Assembly (NCBI GenBank): GCA_030607635.1
Contig: JAUWJP010000086.1
Span: 1-7,097, forward strand
DNA length: 7,097 bases
DNA from: Candidatus Aminicenantota bacterium
GTDB lineage: Bacteria > Acidobacteriota > Aminicenantia > Aminicenantales > Aminicenantaceae
Reading direction: 5' to 3'
In this document: positions 1 to 6,433 of the stretch, in pieces
Numbering within the stretch: position 1 is the first letter of the stretch
Layout: each line of letters starts with the position of its first letter
Position numbers and translations under genes: made by a program
The notes under the pieces: generated by a model
Database searches by the model: none
The model's input: only the letters and a program-made list of their open reading frames with translations
What the model was told of the DNA's origin: nothing

Positions 1-204
1 AAAACTGCCAGGACATCTGCCGTGAAAAAGAGAGTCGAGAGAGAACACAAAGAAAAAGTTATTCAGCTTCAAAAAAGCCACACAGAGGAAAAATCCAATA
101 TAAAAAAGAGGCATGAAGAAGAAAAGAAAAAAGTCGTGAAGAAAAAGAAAGATGATAAGAAGGAGCCAGAGAAGAAAACGGTCAAAAAGAAAATAAAGAA
201 ATAA
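1..204 (+). CDS. Lysine-rich coiled-coil protein, C-terminal part (unidentified)
   Basis: The frame is open from the first base of the window to a TAA at 202-204, so this is probably the C-terminal tail of a longer protein. A GTG at 22 could start a 60-residue protein: an AGGA at 10-13 lies 8 nt upstream, but that is weak support. The chain is extremely basic and lacks hydrophobic segments. Counting from the GTG, His9, His20 and His31 recur every 11 residues, as do Glu11/22/33 and the hydrophobic positions V5/L16/I27/V38. This is a hendecad pattern expected of a long charged alpha-helical coiled coil. The last 20 residues are mostly lysine and could bind nucleic acid or another polyanion, which is inference from charge only. 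I do not recognise a family. It converges with the transporter fragment on the other strand, with 44 nt between and no obvious terminator. Confidence 0.4.
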   Translation, partial: KTARTSAVKKRVEREHKEKVIQLQKSHTEEKSNIKKRHEEEKKKVVKKKKDDKKEPEKKTVKKKIKK

Positions 205-248
205 CGCGGTTTATATCGATCTGACTCGGTCGAACAATTATTTCAGAA

Positions 249-671
249 TCAAACTTTGTGTTCATCTTTTTTCCTCTTTTTAAAAATTCTTAAAATTATT
301 AAAATCTGACCCCATAAAATAATGACTGCCCTTAAGATTATCCAAAGAGAAGGAATTTCATGAAGAAAGAAAAAAGCGAAAATAATCCCATAGACAGGTT
401 CAAGAAAGTGTATCATGCTTGCGGTTTGAGCTTTTATGCGCTTCATTCTTTTTATAAAGAGAGTGTGAGAGCCGGCAGTACAGAACATTCCAAGGACACA
501 AAGGAGAAGAATGTCGTTTGTATTTAAGGCACGCCGGAGCACAAAGCAGAAAGGGAGGAGGAACAGCATGGCAAAGAAGTCCTGGTAAAAGGCGATGAGA
601 AGACTTGAGAAATGCTGAGTGAGTTTTCTGTTCAGAATTGTATAAATGGGGGACGTTCCCCAAAGGGACAT
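249..671 (-). CDS. EamA/DMT-family transporter, C-terminal half only (likely truncated)
   Basis: The 140-residue product matches the second EamA repeat of drug/metabolite-transporter permeases, which are inner-membrane carriers of metabolites. It begins with LWGTSPIYT and has hydrophobic helices near residues 22-45, 53-73, 84-103 and 107-130. It carries the family signature EPVYGIIFAFFFLHE at 91-105 and ends in a basic cytoplasmic tail (KKRKK). Full-length members have about 280-300 residues and two such repeats; the N-terminal repeat is absent here. On the minus strand the frame stays open upstream to a stop at 792-794, but the added residues do not look like an EamA half. The ATG lies inside a short intergenic repeat unit and no ribosome binding site is visible upstream of it. 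I infer a 5'-truncated remnant rather than a working transporter. A single-domain EamA protein is the alternative. The substrate cannot be told. Confidence 0.65.
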   Translation of the reverse strand: MSLWGTSPIYTILNRKLTQHFSSLLIAFYQDFFAMLFLLPFCFVLRRALNTNDILLLCVLGMFCTAGSHTLFIKRMKRIKAQTASMIHFLEPVYGIIFAFFFLHEIPSLWIILRAVIILWGQILIILRIFKKRKKDEHKV

Positions 672-679
672 CCTGTTAT
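648..679 (+). repeat. Short REP-like unit, copy A
   Basis: The unit begins with a G5 run at 648-652 and contains the core GTTCCCCAAAG at 655-665, ending in CCTGTTAT. Aligned by eye to 6434-6465, about 27 of 32 columns agree, including an 11-base identical core and an 8-base identical end. GGGGA...TCCCC makes the first part a small palindrome. It overlaps the apparent start of the truncated EamA gene. Its resemblance to REP-type intergenic elements is inferred from size, palindromic core and dispersion. Confidence 0.6.
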
Positions 680-716
680 AAAAAAAGCAAAAAATAAAAA
701 AAGGGGCGGTAAAAAA

Positions 717-743
717 GGGAAGTTCTCCAATATGACATTCTAT
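717..743 (+). repeat. Degenerate REP-like unit, copy B
   Basis: Starting with GGGAA and GTTC, this segment follows the order of the unit at 6434-6465 (gggaa, gttc, cc-aa, tg, cat, ct) with two single-base gaps and several mismatches. The match is weaker than for copy A and rests on manual alignment. Its place between a direct and an inverted copy supports it. Confidence 0.3.
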
Positions 744-767
744 ATATCTTGAATGTGAAGTGTAAAG

Positions 768-796
768 GGTGTCCCCTTTGGGAACGCCCCCTTATT
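768..796 (-). repeat. REP-like unit, copy C, inverted relative to copy A
   Basis: The reverse complement of this segment reads as a G-run, then CGTTCCC, AAA and GGGGACACC. It matches copy A with small one-base insertions and deletions. Copies A and C therefore form an imperfect inverted pair bounding about 150 bp (roughly 644-796), like a bacterial interspersed mosaic element or a small MITE. It ends just before the putative dnaX promoter. Confidence 0.5.
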
Positions 797-823
797 AAAA
801 TAGTTTTTGAATTCATAACGAAT

Positions 824-832
824 TGTGATAAT
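824..832 (+). promoter_or_regulatory. Putative extended -10 promoter for dnaX-ybaB-recR
   Basis: TG-T-GATAAT at 824-832 is an extended -10 element with five of six matches to TATAAT. No good -35 is present at the right spacing; TTGAAT at 807-812 is only 14 nt from the hexamer. Transcription would start near 839, leaving a leader of about 50 nt before the dnaX ATG. It is the best candidate between the repeats and the gene, judged by eye only. Confidence 0.35.
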
Positions 833-891
833 ATGATTTGTTTAAATAATAGGAGCTCAGTTTCCTTATCTAACCTTTCAAACCTGGGAAA

Positions 892-2319
892 ATGACATAT
901 CTTATTTATGCCCGAAAATATAGACCCAAGACTTTCGAGGAGATGATTGGCCAAAAACCTATTGTTCAAACGCTCCAGAATGCTATCAAAAACAACAGGG
1001 TTGCTCAAGCTTATATTTTTTCTGGAATGAGGGGAGTAGGAAAAACGACTGCTGCTCGGATCTTAGCTAAAGCTTTGAACTGTCAGCTTGGTCCAACGCC
1101 TACTCCCTGTAATAAATGTGAATTATGCAAGGCAATTAGCGAGGACCGTTCTGTGGATGTTCGCGAAATTGACGGAGCATCTAACCGGGGGATTGATGAG
1201 GTAAGGTCGCTTCGCGAAGGAGTGAAATATAAGCCTATCCACAGCCGTTATAAGGTCATTATCATTGATGAAGTCCACATGCTAACTCGTGAAGCCTTCA
1301 ACGCACTTTTAAAAACTCTGGAAGAGCCTCCACCCCATACTGTTTTTATTTTTGCGACCACTGAATTCCATAAGGTCCCGGCCACGATCAAATCTCGCTG
1401 TCAGCACTTTGAATTCAAAAAAATCTCTCAGAAAGAGATAATAAATCATTTAGTGGACATTTCTCAAAAAGAGAAAATAAAGATATCATCCTTCGGTTTA
1501 AGCCTTATTGCCGAAGCCGCAGATGGAAGTTTAAGAGATGCTCAGAGCTTGCTTGACAAAGCAGTTGCCTTTTCGGGAGAAGTCATAAATGATGAGGATT
1601 TAAAAGAGATATTAGGAACCATCAGCAAAGACCTCCTTTTTGCCTTTTCAAAAACAATCCTGGAAGAAAAGCCTGATGAAGTTTTTCCACTCGTGGAAAA
1701 AGTGATAGAAAGCGGCTATGACCTTCGATTTTTTTATAAAGAACTCGTTCAGCATTTCAGGAATTTGCTTCTGATCAAATCGGCCAAGAATCCGCAGGAT
1801 TTATTACCTTTGAATGAAGAAGATATGAATGATTTAAAAGAAGAAGCAAAGAAAGCTTCCGAAGAGGAGTTGCTCCGTTATCTCGTTGCCCTTCAACAGG
1901 GAGAGCCGGGGTTGAAATTTTCTTCCCACCCCAGGATTTATTTTGAAGTTTTCGTGGTTAAATTGAGCCATTTTAAAAAGATTACGCCGTTGAAAGACCT
2001 CATCCAGGAGTTAGAAGATATTAAGAAAGAACTGAAATCTCCATCTGGAAAAGAATTTAGCAAAAATACTTTCCAGAAAGAAAAAGTACCTGAAGAAAAG
2101 GCTCCAGAAGTCTCTAATCAGAAAATAAACGAAACGATACCCAGTAAATTCGAAGAAGATAAGGGAAAAAGGCAGCGAGAAATTGAGGCAGCTATGAAGG
2201 ATCCTTCTGTTCAGTCTTTTATGGATAAATTCAAGGCACAGGTGCTTTCGATTAAACCCATAAAAAAAGCTGAGGATGATAAAAATAAATTGCCTTTCGA
2301 TTCAGGGAGAAAAAAATGA
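892..2319 (+). CDS. dnaX: DNA polymerase III clamp-loader subunit gamma/tau
   Basis: DnaX is the AAA+ ATPase of the clamp loader, which opens the beta sliding clamp and loads it onto primed DNA in the replisome. The start is fixed by the conserved N-terminus MTYLIYARKYRP...F.E.IGQ. Walker A is GMRGVGKT at 45-52, Walker B is VIIIDEVHM at 122-130, and the zinc ligands are C64, C73, C76 and C79. Sensor 1 lies in FATTE (154-158), the arginine finger in SRC (168-170), and sensor 2 in GSLRDA (212-217). Domain III follows to about residue 365, then a charged Lys/Glu-rich linker. At 475 residues it resembles a gamma-length form; the long C-terminal tau domains of E. coli (643 residues) are largely missing. 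The ribosome binding site is weak (GGGA at 886-889, too close to the ATG; AGGAG at 851-855 is too far), unlike most other genes here. Its TGA overlaps the ybaB ATG by 4 nt, so the two are translationally coupled. Confidence 0.97.
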   Translation: MTYLIYARKYRPKTFEEMIGQKPIVQTLQNAIKNNRVAQAYIFSGMRGVGKTTAARILAKALNCQLGPTPTPCNKCELCKAISEDRSVDVREIDGASNRGIDEVRSLREGVKYKPIHSRYKVIIIDEVHMLTREAFNALLKTLEEPPPHTVFIFATTEFHKVPATIKSRCQHFEFKKISQKEIINHLVDISQKEKIKISSFGLSLIAEAADGSLRDAQSLLDKAVAFSGEVINDEDLKEILGTISKDLLFAFSKTILEEKPDEVFPLVEKVIESGYDLRFFYKELVQHFRNLLLIKSAKNPQDLLPLNEEDMNDLKEEAKKASEEELLRYLVALQQGEPGLKFSSHPRIYFEVFVVKLSHFKKITPLKDLIQELEDIKKELKSPSGKEFSKNTFQKEKVPEEKAPEVSNQKINETIPSKFEEDKGKRQREIEAAMKDPSVQSFMDKFKAQVLSIKPIKKAEDDKNKLPFDSGRKK

Positions 2320-2627
2320 AAAATGTGGCAAATTTACAAAAAATGCTAAAGACCGCAAAGGAAATGCAGGATAAACTCCAGAAAGAATTAGCAGAGATGA
2401 GAGTAGACGGATCGAGCGGGGGCGGAATGGTGACTGTCACCCTTGACGGCTCAAAAAGTTTGTTATCAATCAGTATTGATCCGGAAGTTGTAAATAAAGA
2501 TGATATTGAAATGCTCCAGGATTTGATCATGGCTGCATTTAACGATGCTGGGGCAAAAGTGGATGAAAACGTATCCGAAAAAATGGGGAAATTTGGGATG
2601 GGTCTTAAAATTCCTGGACTTTTCTGA
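2316..2627 (+). CDS. ybaB: YbaB/EbfC nucleoid-associated DNA-binding protein
   Basis: This small protein family forms a tweezer-like homodimer that binds DNA and is a minor nucleoid-associated protein. The 103 residues have the family plan: a basic N-terminal helix (1-29), the glycine-rich turn and strand SSGGGMVTV at 33-41, the strand LLSISIDPEVV at 49-59, the acidic helix DDIEMLQDLIMAAFNDA at 62-78, and a glycine/methionine-rich tail. The ATG at 2316 is preceded by AGGGAGA at 2304-2310 with a 5-nt spacer and sits in an ATGA overlap with the dnaX stop. The order dnaX-ybaB-recR is conserved across many bacteria and independently supports the call. Its exact contribution to RecR-dependent repair is not settled. 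Confidence 0.95.
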   Translation: MKNVANLQKMLKTAKEMQDKLQKELAEMRVDGSSGGGMVTVTLDGSKSLLSISIDPEVVNKDDIEMLQDLIMAAFNDAGAKVDENVSEKMGKFGMGLKIPGLF

Positions 2628-3232
2628 TGATTGATCAAACCCATCCTCTGAATCTCCTTATTGAGGAGCTGAAGAAAATTCCGAGCATCGGAGCCAAAAC
2701 TGCCCAAAGAATTGCATTTTATATCATTAGTCTTCCCCAGGAAGGAGCAGATAAATTGGCAAAAGCAATAAAAGCTGCCAAGCGCAACACATTTTACTGT
2801 TCCATCTGCAACAGCATGACTCATGTCGATCCTTGTCAGTATTGTACTGACTCGAGCCGAAACGACGAAGTCCTTTGTATCGTTGAAGAACCGTATAATA
2901 TATTCTCCATAGAAAAAACCGGGATTTACACCGGAAGATATTATGTTCTCTTAGGAGCCCTTTCTCCCTTAAAGGGAGTAGGACCCGATGAGTTAAAGAT
3001 AGAGAAATTGGAGAAGAGAATAAAAAAGGGCAATATCAAGGAAATTATTATCGCTACTAATCCCACTGTGGAAGGTGAATCCACAGCTGTCTATCTAGCG
3101 AAAATTTTAAAAGATTTCAACATCAAGCTGACAAGATTAGCCATGGGATTGCCAGTAGGATCTGATATTGATTATGCCGACCAGGTTACCATCAAAAAAG
3201 CTTTAGAAGGAAGGACAGAAATCAAGGAATAG
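2627..3232 (+). CDS. recR: Recombination mediator protein RecR
   Basis: RecR works with RecO (and RecF) to load RecA on SSB-coated single-stranded DNA at gaps. At 201 residues it has the usual length. In order it shows a helix-hairpin-helix near residues 8-30 (IPSIGAKTAQRIAF), a C4 zinc finger (C58, C61, C70, C73), and a Toprim domain beginning at VLCIVEE (82-88). ATNPTVEGESTA follows at 143-154, then the C-terminal Walker-B-like RLAMGLPVGSDIDYAD at 170-185. The often-seen histidine of RIAHG is a methionine here (RLAMG), a variable position as far as I know. The start overlaps the ybaB stop by one base (TGATG) and has no clear Shine-Dalgarno, so translation probably relies on reinitiation after ybaB. 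It ends the replication/repair operon; no strong terminator hairpin follows. Confidence 0.96.
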   Translation: MIDQTHPLNLLIEELKKIPSIGAKTAQRIAFYIISLPQEGADKLAKAIKAAKRNTFYCSICNSMTHVDPCQYCTDSSRNDEVLCIVEEPYNIFSIEKTGIYTGRYYVLLGALSPLKGVGPDELKIEKLEKRIKKGNIKEIIIATNPTVEGESTAVYLAKILKDFNIKLTRLAMGLPVGSDIDYADQVTIKKALEGRTEIKE

Positions 3233-3242
3233 GATTTTGCGT

Positions 3243-3248
3243 TATAAT
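3243..3248 (+). promoter_or_regulatory. Possible -10 element upstream of the por operon
   Basis: A perfect TATAAT hexamer lies 10 nt after the recR stop, in the 100-nt gap before the oxidoreductase genes. There is no recognisable -35 at 16-18 nt, nor a TG extension. The leader to the ATG at 3333 would be about 80 nt. The sequence around it is AT-rich, so a chance match is possible, and read-through from recR cannot be excluded. Confidence 0.22.
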
Positions 3249-3322
3249 TAAACTCATTTCCCCTTTTATGAATTTTTAGACAATGAACTATTGAAGGGAG
3301 AAATGGTTTAGATTTTAAAAAG

Positions 3323-3328
3323 AGGAGG
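3323..3328 (+). promoter_or_regulatory. Strong Shine-Dalgarno of the gamma-subunit gene
   Basis: AGGAGG, fully complementary to the 16S rRNA tail, lies 4 nt before the ATG at 3333 and fixes that start. It marks the first gene of the oxidoreductase operon as independently translated, in contrast to the coupled recR start. Confidence 0.75.
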
Positions 3329-3332
3329 TTAA

Positions 3333-3908
3333 ATGAAAGAATTAATCGAAATACGCTGGCACGGTCGTGCGGGCCAGGGAGTTGTTACGGCAGCGGTAAC
3401 TTTGGCAGATGTACTCTCTTCAGAAAAAGAAAAATATGTTCAAGCATTCCCCGAATTTGGGGCAGAAAAGAGAGGCGCTCCCATACTGGCTTTTAATCGC
3501 ATCAGCAAAAATCCCATCCGCACGCACAGTCATGTCTATAACCCTGATATTGTCGTGGTCACTGATCCATCCTTGCTGGGTATTGTGGATATAAGCGGTG
3601 GTGCGAAAGAGGATACGATTTTCCTGATGAACACAACTTTTGACATTGATCTCATTCGAGAGAGGCTGTCTTTAGAAGCAAGGAAAATTTATGCATTAGA
3701 TGCCTACACCATAGCTTCGGATGAACTGGGAAGAGCAATTCCCAATGTGCCCATGGTAGCAGCCTTGGTGAAAATTACTGAACTCATGGACCTTAAAAAA
3801 TTCAAAGAGAAGATAAAGATCTCTCTTGGAAAAAAGCTGAGGCCCGAGGTTGTTGAGAAGAACGTGCGAACCATAGACAGAGCTCTAAAGGAGGTAAAAG
3901 AAGGATGA
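3333..3908 (+). CDS. porC: 2-oxoacid (pyruvate-type):ferredoxin oxidoreductase, gamma subunit
   Basis: This is the gamma chain of the four-subunit oxidoreductase, which converts pyruvate or another 2-oxoacid plus CoA to the acyl-CoA, CO2 and reduced ferredoxin. It corresponds to the domain of single-chain PFOR linked to CoA binding. The 191 residues show the glycine motif HGRAGQGVVTAA at 10-21, FPEFGAEKRGAP at 39-50 and PNVPMVAALVK at 138-148, all typical of POR-gamma proteins, and the length is normal. The ATG follows a strong AGGAGG. The gene ends in an ATGA overlap with the delta gene. Gamma sequence alone does not separate pyruvate from branched-chain or aromatic 2-oxoacid enzymes; the por assignment rests mainly on alpha and beta. 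Confidence 0.9.
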   Translation: MKELIEIRWHGRAGQGVVTAAVTLADVLSSEKEKYVQAFPEFGAEKRGAPILAFNRISKNPIRTHSHVYNPDIVVVTDPSLLGIVDISGGAKEDTIFLMNTTFDIDLIRERLSLEARKIYALDAYTIASDELGRAIPNVPMVAALVKITELMDLKKFKEKIKISLGKKLRPEVVEKNVRTIDRALKEVKEG

Positions 3909-4219
3909 AAAAAGAAACCTGGAAGGAATTAACAATCGGCACCATAAACCTTGATGCCGGAAACTCGGTGAAGAACTTAACCGGGACCTGGCGTTCAGGA
4001 AAGAAGCCGCAGTTCATAGAAGAAAAATGTATCCAGTGCTTTTTTTGCTGGCTTTACTGTCCTCATTCGGCCATCCTGGTTGAAGGAGGAGAAGTAAAAG
4101 GGATAAATTACGATTATTGTACAGGTTGTGGAATGTGTTCTGTGGAGTGTCCACCAAAAGAGAAAGCCATTATTATGGTAAAAGAAGAAGCAAAGCTTGC
4201 TGAAGGGGGTGCGGAATGA
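3905..4219 (+). CDS. porD: 2-oxoacid (pyruvate-type):ferredoxin oxidoreductase, delta subunit (2x[4Fe-4S])
   Basis: The delta chain is a ferredoxin-like electron-transfer subunit that carries electrons from the catalytic beta subunit towards external ferredoxin. The 104 residues contain two complete CxxCxxCxxxCP motifs: C42, C45, C48, C52 and C72, C75, C78, C82. These predict two [4Fe-4S] clusters. An N-terminal extension of about 40 residues with WKELTIG and GTWRSGKKP is characteristic of POR/VOR delta chains and distinguishes it from a free ferredoxin. AAAGGAGG at 3887-3894, inside the end of the gamma gene, lies 10 nt before the ATG. Start and stop codons overlap the neighbours by 4 nt on both sides, which should help keep subunit synthesis balanced. 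Confidence 0.93.
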   Translation: MKKETWKELTIGTINLDAGNSVKNLTGTWRSGKKPQFIEEKCIQCFFCWLYCPHSAILVEGGEVKGINYDYCTGCGMCSVECPPKEKAIIMVKEEAKLAEGGAE

Positions 4220-5397
4220 GCACACTCAAAACATTAAACGGAAATCAGACGATAGCAGAAGCTGTAAGGCAGATTGATCCTGATGTGCTGGCCGCCTATC
4301 CCATAACTCCATCCACGGCAATCGTTGAGACAATCGCCAAATTTAAAGCCGATGGATTGATCACAGGCGAATTTGTCTGCCCGGAAAGTGAACACAGCGC
4401 TATGAGCGTTTGCATCGGAGCTTCATCGGCAGGGGGAAGGGTGATGACAGCCACTGCTTCTCAGGGGTTAGCACTCATGTGGGAGATGCTTTACATAGCA
4501 GCCGGTTTGAGGCTTCCGATCGTAGCAGCCATAGTTAATCGCTCCCTTAGCGCACCTATTAACATTCATGGCGATCACAGCGATACTATGGGTGCCAGAG
4601 ATTCTGGATGGATCCAGATTTATTCTGAGAACTGCCAGGAAGCCTACGACAATTTTATTCAGGCCTTTCGTATCGGAGAAGATTTAAAGGTTAGAACTCC
4701 GGTTTTTGTTGGATTGGATGGCTTCATCATCAGTCACTCTTTGGAAGTTATCCAAGTTGAGGATGACGATAAAATTAAGAAATTTGTCGGAGAGTACAAG
4801 CCTGTTTATCCTCTTCTGGATATAAGCCGGAAGATGACAGTGGGTCCCATTGATTTTACCGATTATTACTTTGAGCACAAAAGAAACCAGATGGAAGGCA
4901 TTGAGAATGCTCCTTCGGTCATTGAGGCTGTTGGCAAGGAGTTCGGCCAGAAATTTGGCCGCGAATACGGCTTTTTCGAAGAATACAGGATGGATGATGC
5001 TGAGCTGTGTATCGTGGTTATGAGCTCTGCAGCAGGGACATGTAAAGATGCCGTAGATGAGTTAAGGTCAGATGGGAAGAGAATCGGTCTTCTAAAACCT
5101 CGGATTTTTCGTCCGTTTCCCTATGAGAAAATTGCCGAGACATTGAAGAAGATGAAGGCTGTAGCTGTTCTCGACCGTTCTTCGAGTCCTGGAGCGTTTG
5201 GAGCTCCTCTTTTCACTGAAGTTCGCTCTGCTCTTTATGATTACGCTGAGCGTCCATATATCGTGAATTATGTTTATGGCCTTGGAGGAAGGGACATAAA
5301 AGTAGAGCATTTTAAAGAAGTAGCTTTGAAACTGGAAAAGATCGCTGAGACCGGAAAAGTTGAGGAAACGTACGGCTACATCAATTTAAGAGAGTAA
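4216..5397 (+). CDS. porA: 2-oxoacid (pyruvate-type):ferredoxin oxidoreductase, alpha subunit
   Basis: The alpha chain combines the pyrimidine-side thiamine-diphosphate domain with a transketolase-C-like domain. YPITPST at 28-34 is the conserved substrate-site motif. Glu59 in ESEHSA aligns with the glutamate that activates the cofactor in PFOR (Glu64 in the Desulfovibrio africanus enzyme). Arg109 in NRSLSAPINIHGDHSD aligns with the arginine that binds the pyruvate carboxylate (Arg114 there). These equivalences come from motif order, not a computed alignment. The stretch RDSGWIQIYSENCQEAYD at 128-145 and LDGFIISHS are typical of PorA. At 393 residues it has normal length. The ATG overlaps the delta stop; a purine-rich GAAGGGGG at 4202-4209 can act as its ribosome binding site. 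Pyruvate is the most likely substrate; a 2-ketoisovalerate enzyme is the main alternative. Confidence 0.93.
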   Translation: MSTLKTLNGNQTIAEAVRQIDPDVLAAYPITPSTAIVETIAKFKADGLITGEFVCPESEHSAMSVCIGASSAGGRVMTATASQGLALMWEMLYIAAGLRLPIVAAIVNRSLSAPINIHGDHSDTMGARDSGWIQIYSENCQEAYDNFIQAFRIGEDLKVRTPVFVGLDGFIISHSLEVIQVEDDDKIKKFVGEYKPVYPLLDISRKMTVGPIDFTDYYFEHKRNQMEGIENAPSVIEAVGKEFGQKFGREYGFFEEYRMDDAELCIVVMSSAAGTCKDAVDELRSDGKRIGLLKPRIFRPFPYEKIAETLKKMKAVAVLDRSSSPGAFGAPLFTEVRSALYDYAERPYIVNYVYGLGGRDIKVEHFKEVALKLEKIAETGKVEETYGYINLRE

Positions 5398-5415
5398 ACG
5401 AATAAGGAGAATAAA

Positions 5416-6342
5416 ATGGCAAAATTGAAAGATTTAGCCGCGATGGAAGATAGATTAGTCGCAGGTCATGGAATGTGCTTAGGCTGTGGCATTCCGCTTA
5501 TTTTTAAAATCATTTTAAGGGCAACCGAAGATCCTCTTATCATTGCTAATGCCACGGGCTGCCTTGAGGTCTGTACAACCATTTTTCCCCGAACTTCATG
5601 GAATGTGACCTGGATTCATAGTGCTTTTGAGAATGCAGCTTCGACAATTGCAGGAGTCGAATCCATGTACAAGGCTTTGAAAAAGAAGGGGAGGATCCCC
5701 GAGGATAAGAAGATAAAATTCTTAGGTGTTGGAGGTGACGGCGGAACCTATGATATAGGACTCCAAGCACTGTCGGGGGCTGTAGAAAGAGGACACGACA
5801 TCGTTTATGTCTGTTATGACAACAATGCCTATGCCAATACTGGGGGACAAAGGTCTTCGGCAACCCCCTTTGGTGCCTCAGCTACGACTTCTCCAGAAGG
5901 GGCGGAGAGTCCTGGTAAGTTACAGCGCAGGAAGGATTTAACAAAGATTCTGGTAGCCCATAACATTCCTTATGTTGCCCAGGCCAGTCCAAACAGGTGG
6001 CAGGACCTTTACAAGAAAGCACAAAAAGCTTTTGAAATAGAAGGGCCTGCGTTTTTGAATGTCCTTTGTTTCTGTCCGACTGAATGGAAATATGATGAAT
6101 CTCAGGGAATTCGGCTGGCTCAGACTGCGATTGATACCTGTGTCTGGCCGCTGTATGAAGTTGAAAACGGAAAGTACAAGATCAATTATATACCTAAAGA
6201 GAAGAAGCCGGTTTTGGAATGGATTAAACCCCAGGGGAGATTCCGCCATCTTTTTAAAGAAGAAAACGCTTGGGTTTTAGAAGAATACCAAAAGCAGGTC
6301 GATGAAGATTGGGAGGAGCTGAACAAACTCGCAAAATTATAA
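5416..6342 (+). CDS. porB: 2-oxoacid (pyruvate-type):ferredoxin oxidoreductase, beta subunit (ThDP, [4Fe-4S])
   Basis: The beta chain binds the diphosphate end of thiamine diphosphate and the proximal [4Fe-4S] cluster, and so carries out the first electron-transfer steps. The 308 residues include CLGC (C21, C24), C49 in NATGCLEV and C220 in CFCPTEW, which match the four cluster ligands expected for PorB/PFOR. The thiamine/Mg motif runs from GDGGTYDIG at 107-115 to DNNAYANTGGQRS at 135-147. Two positions differ from the usual PorB text: NTGGQRS instead of NTGxQRS with Ile, and CPTEW instead of CPTGW. Neither is known to me to be catalytic. AAGGAG at 5404-5409 precedes the ATG by 6 nt, and 18 nt separate it from the alpha stop. 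It completes the gamma-delta-alpha-beta order known from Thermotoga-type enzymes. Confidence 0.94.
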   Translation: MAKLKDLAAMEDRLVAGHGMCLGCGIPLIFKIILRATEDPLIIANATGCLEVCTTIFPRTSWNVTWIHSAFENAASTIAGVESMYKALKKKGRIPEDKKIKFLGVGGDGGTYDIGLQALSGAVERGHDIVYVCYDNNAYANTGGQRSSATPFGASATTSPEGAESPGKLQRRKDLTKILVAHNIPYVAQASPNRWQDLYKKAQKAFEIEGPAFLNVLCFCPTEWKYDESQGIRLAQTAIDTCVWPLYEVENGKYKINYIPKEKKPVLEWIKPQGRFRHLFKEENAWVLEEYQKQVDEDWEELNKLAKL

Positions 6343-6345
6343 TGT

Positions 6346-6407
6346 ATAATGGGGACAGGCCCCATTTAGCTTACGCATAATGGGGATAGGCCCCATTTAG
6401 CTTATGC
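6346..6407. repeat. Two tandem 31-bp hairpin repeats after porB
   Basis: Two head-to-tail 31-bp copies (6346-6376 and 6377-6407) differ at only two bases. Each contains the perfect 7-bp inverted repeat AATGGGG/CCCCATT around a 5-nt loop (stems 6348-6354/6360-6366 and 6379-6385/6391-6397). There is no spacer between copies. They start 4 nt after the porB stop and could protect or end the operon mRNA, although no U-run follows either stem. The core resembles the GGGGA...CCCC of the other REP-like units. Confidence 0.8.
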
Positions 6408-6433
6408 AGGAACAAACGGTTAACCATACTACT

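Noticed and set aside
672..891. Small SRP RNA (4.5S) gene, sometimes found upstream of dnaX
   Set aside because: The region consists of REP-like units, A-rich sequence and a putative promoter. I could not find the conserved SRP RNA apical hairpin.
676..1008. Minus-strand open frame of 110 codons upstream of the EamA fragment
   Set aside because: Its N-terminal part is antisense to dnaX codons and the rest lies in low-complexity intergenic sequence. It has no EamA-like features and does not supply the missing transporter half.
2262..2273. A7 run near the 3' end of dnaX as a programmed -1 frameshift site like that of E. coli dnaX
   Set aside because: A -1 shift would reach a TGA at 2271-2273 almost at once and remove only about 15 residues from a 475-residue protein. 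That would not create a distinct gamma form, and no stimulatory hairpin or internal Shine-Dalgarno is evident.
2252..2824. Minus-strand open frame of 190 codons
   Set aside because: It is antisense to the dnaX end, all of ybaB and part of recR, which are strongly supported. The translation has no recognisable domain.
3233..3332. Terminator between recR and porC
   Set aside because: No stable GC-rich inverted repeat followed by a T-run is visible; only AT-rich sequence with short T stretches.
5546..5863. Minus-strand frame rich in Arg, His and Pro inside porB
   Set aside because: Shadow of the beta-subunit gene; the composition reflects reverse-complemented coding sequence.
6338..6350. Two overlapping-looking TATAAT hexamers at the end of porB as promoters
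   Set aside because: No -35 or TG extension accompanies them, and the region is AT-rich at the stop codon. The extended -10 at 6484-6492 is better placed for the downstream gene.
6346..6407. CRISPR-like repeat
   Set aside because: The two 31-bp copies abut with no spacer, and there are no further copies or cas genes.
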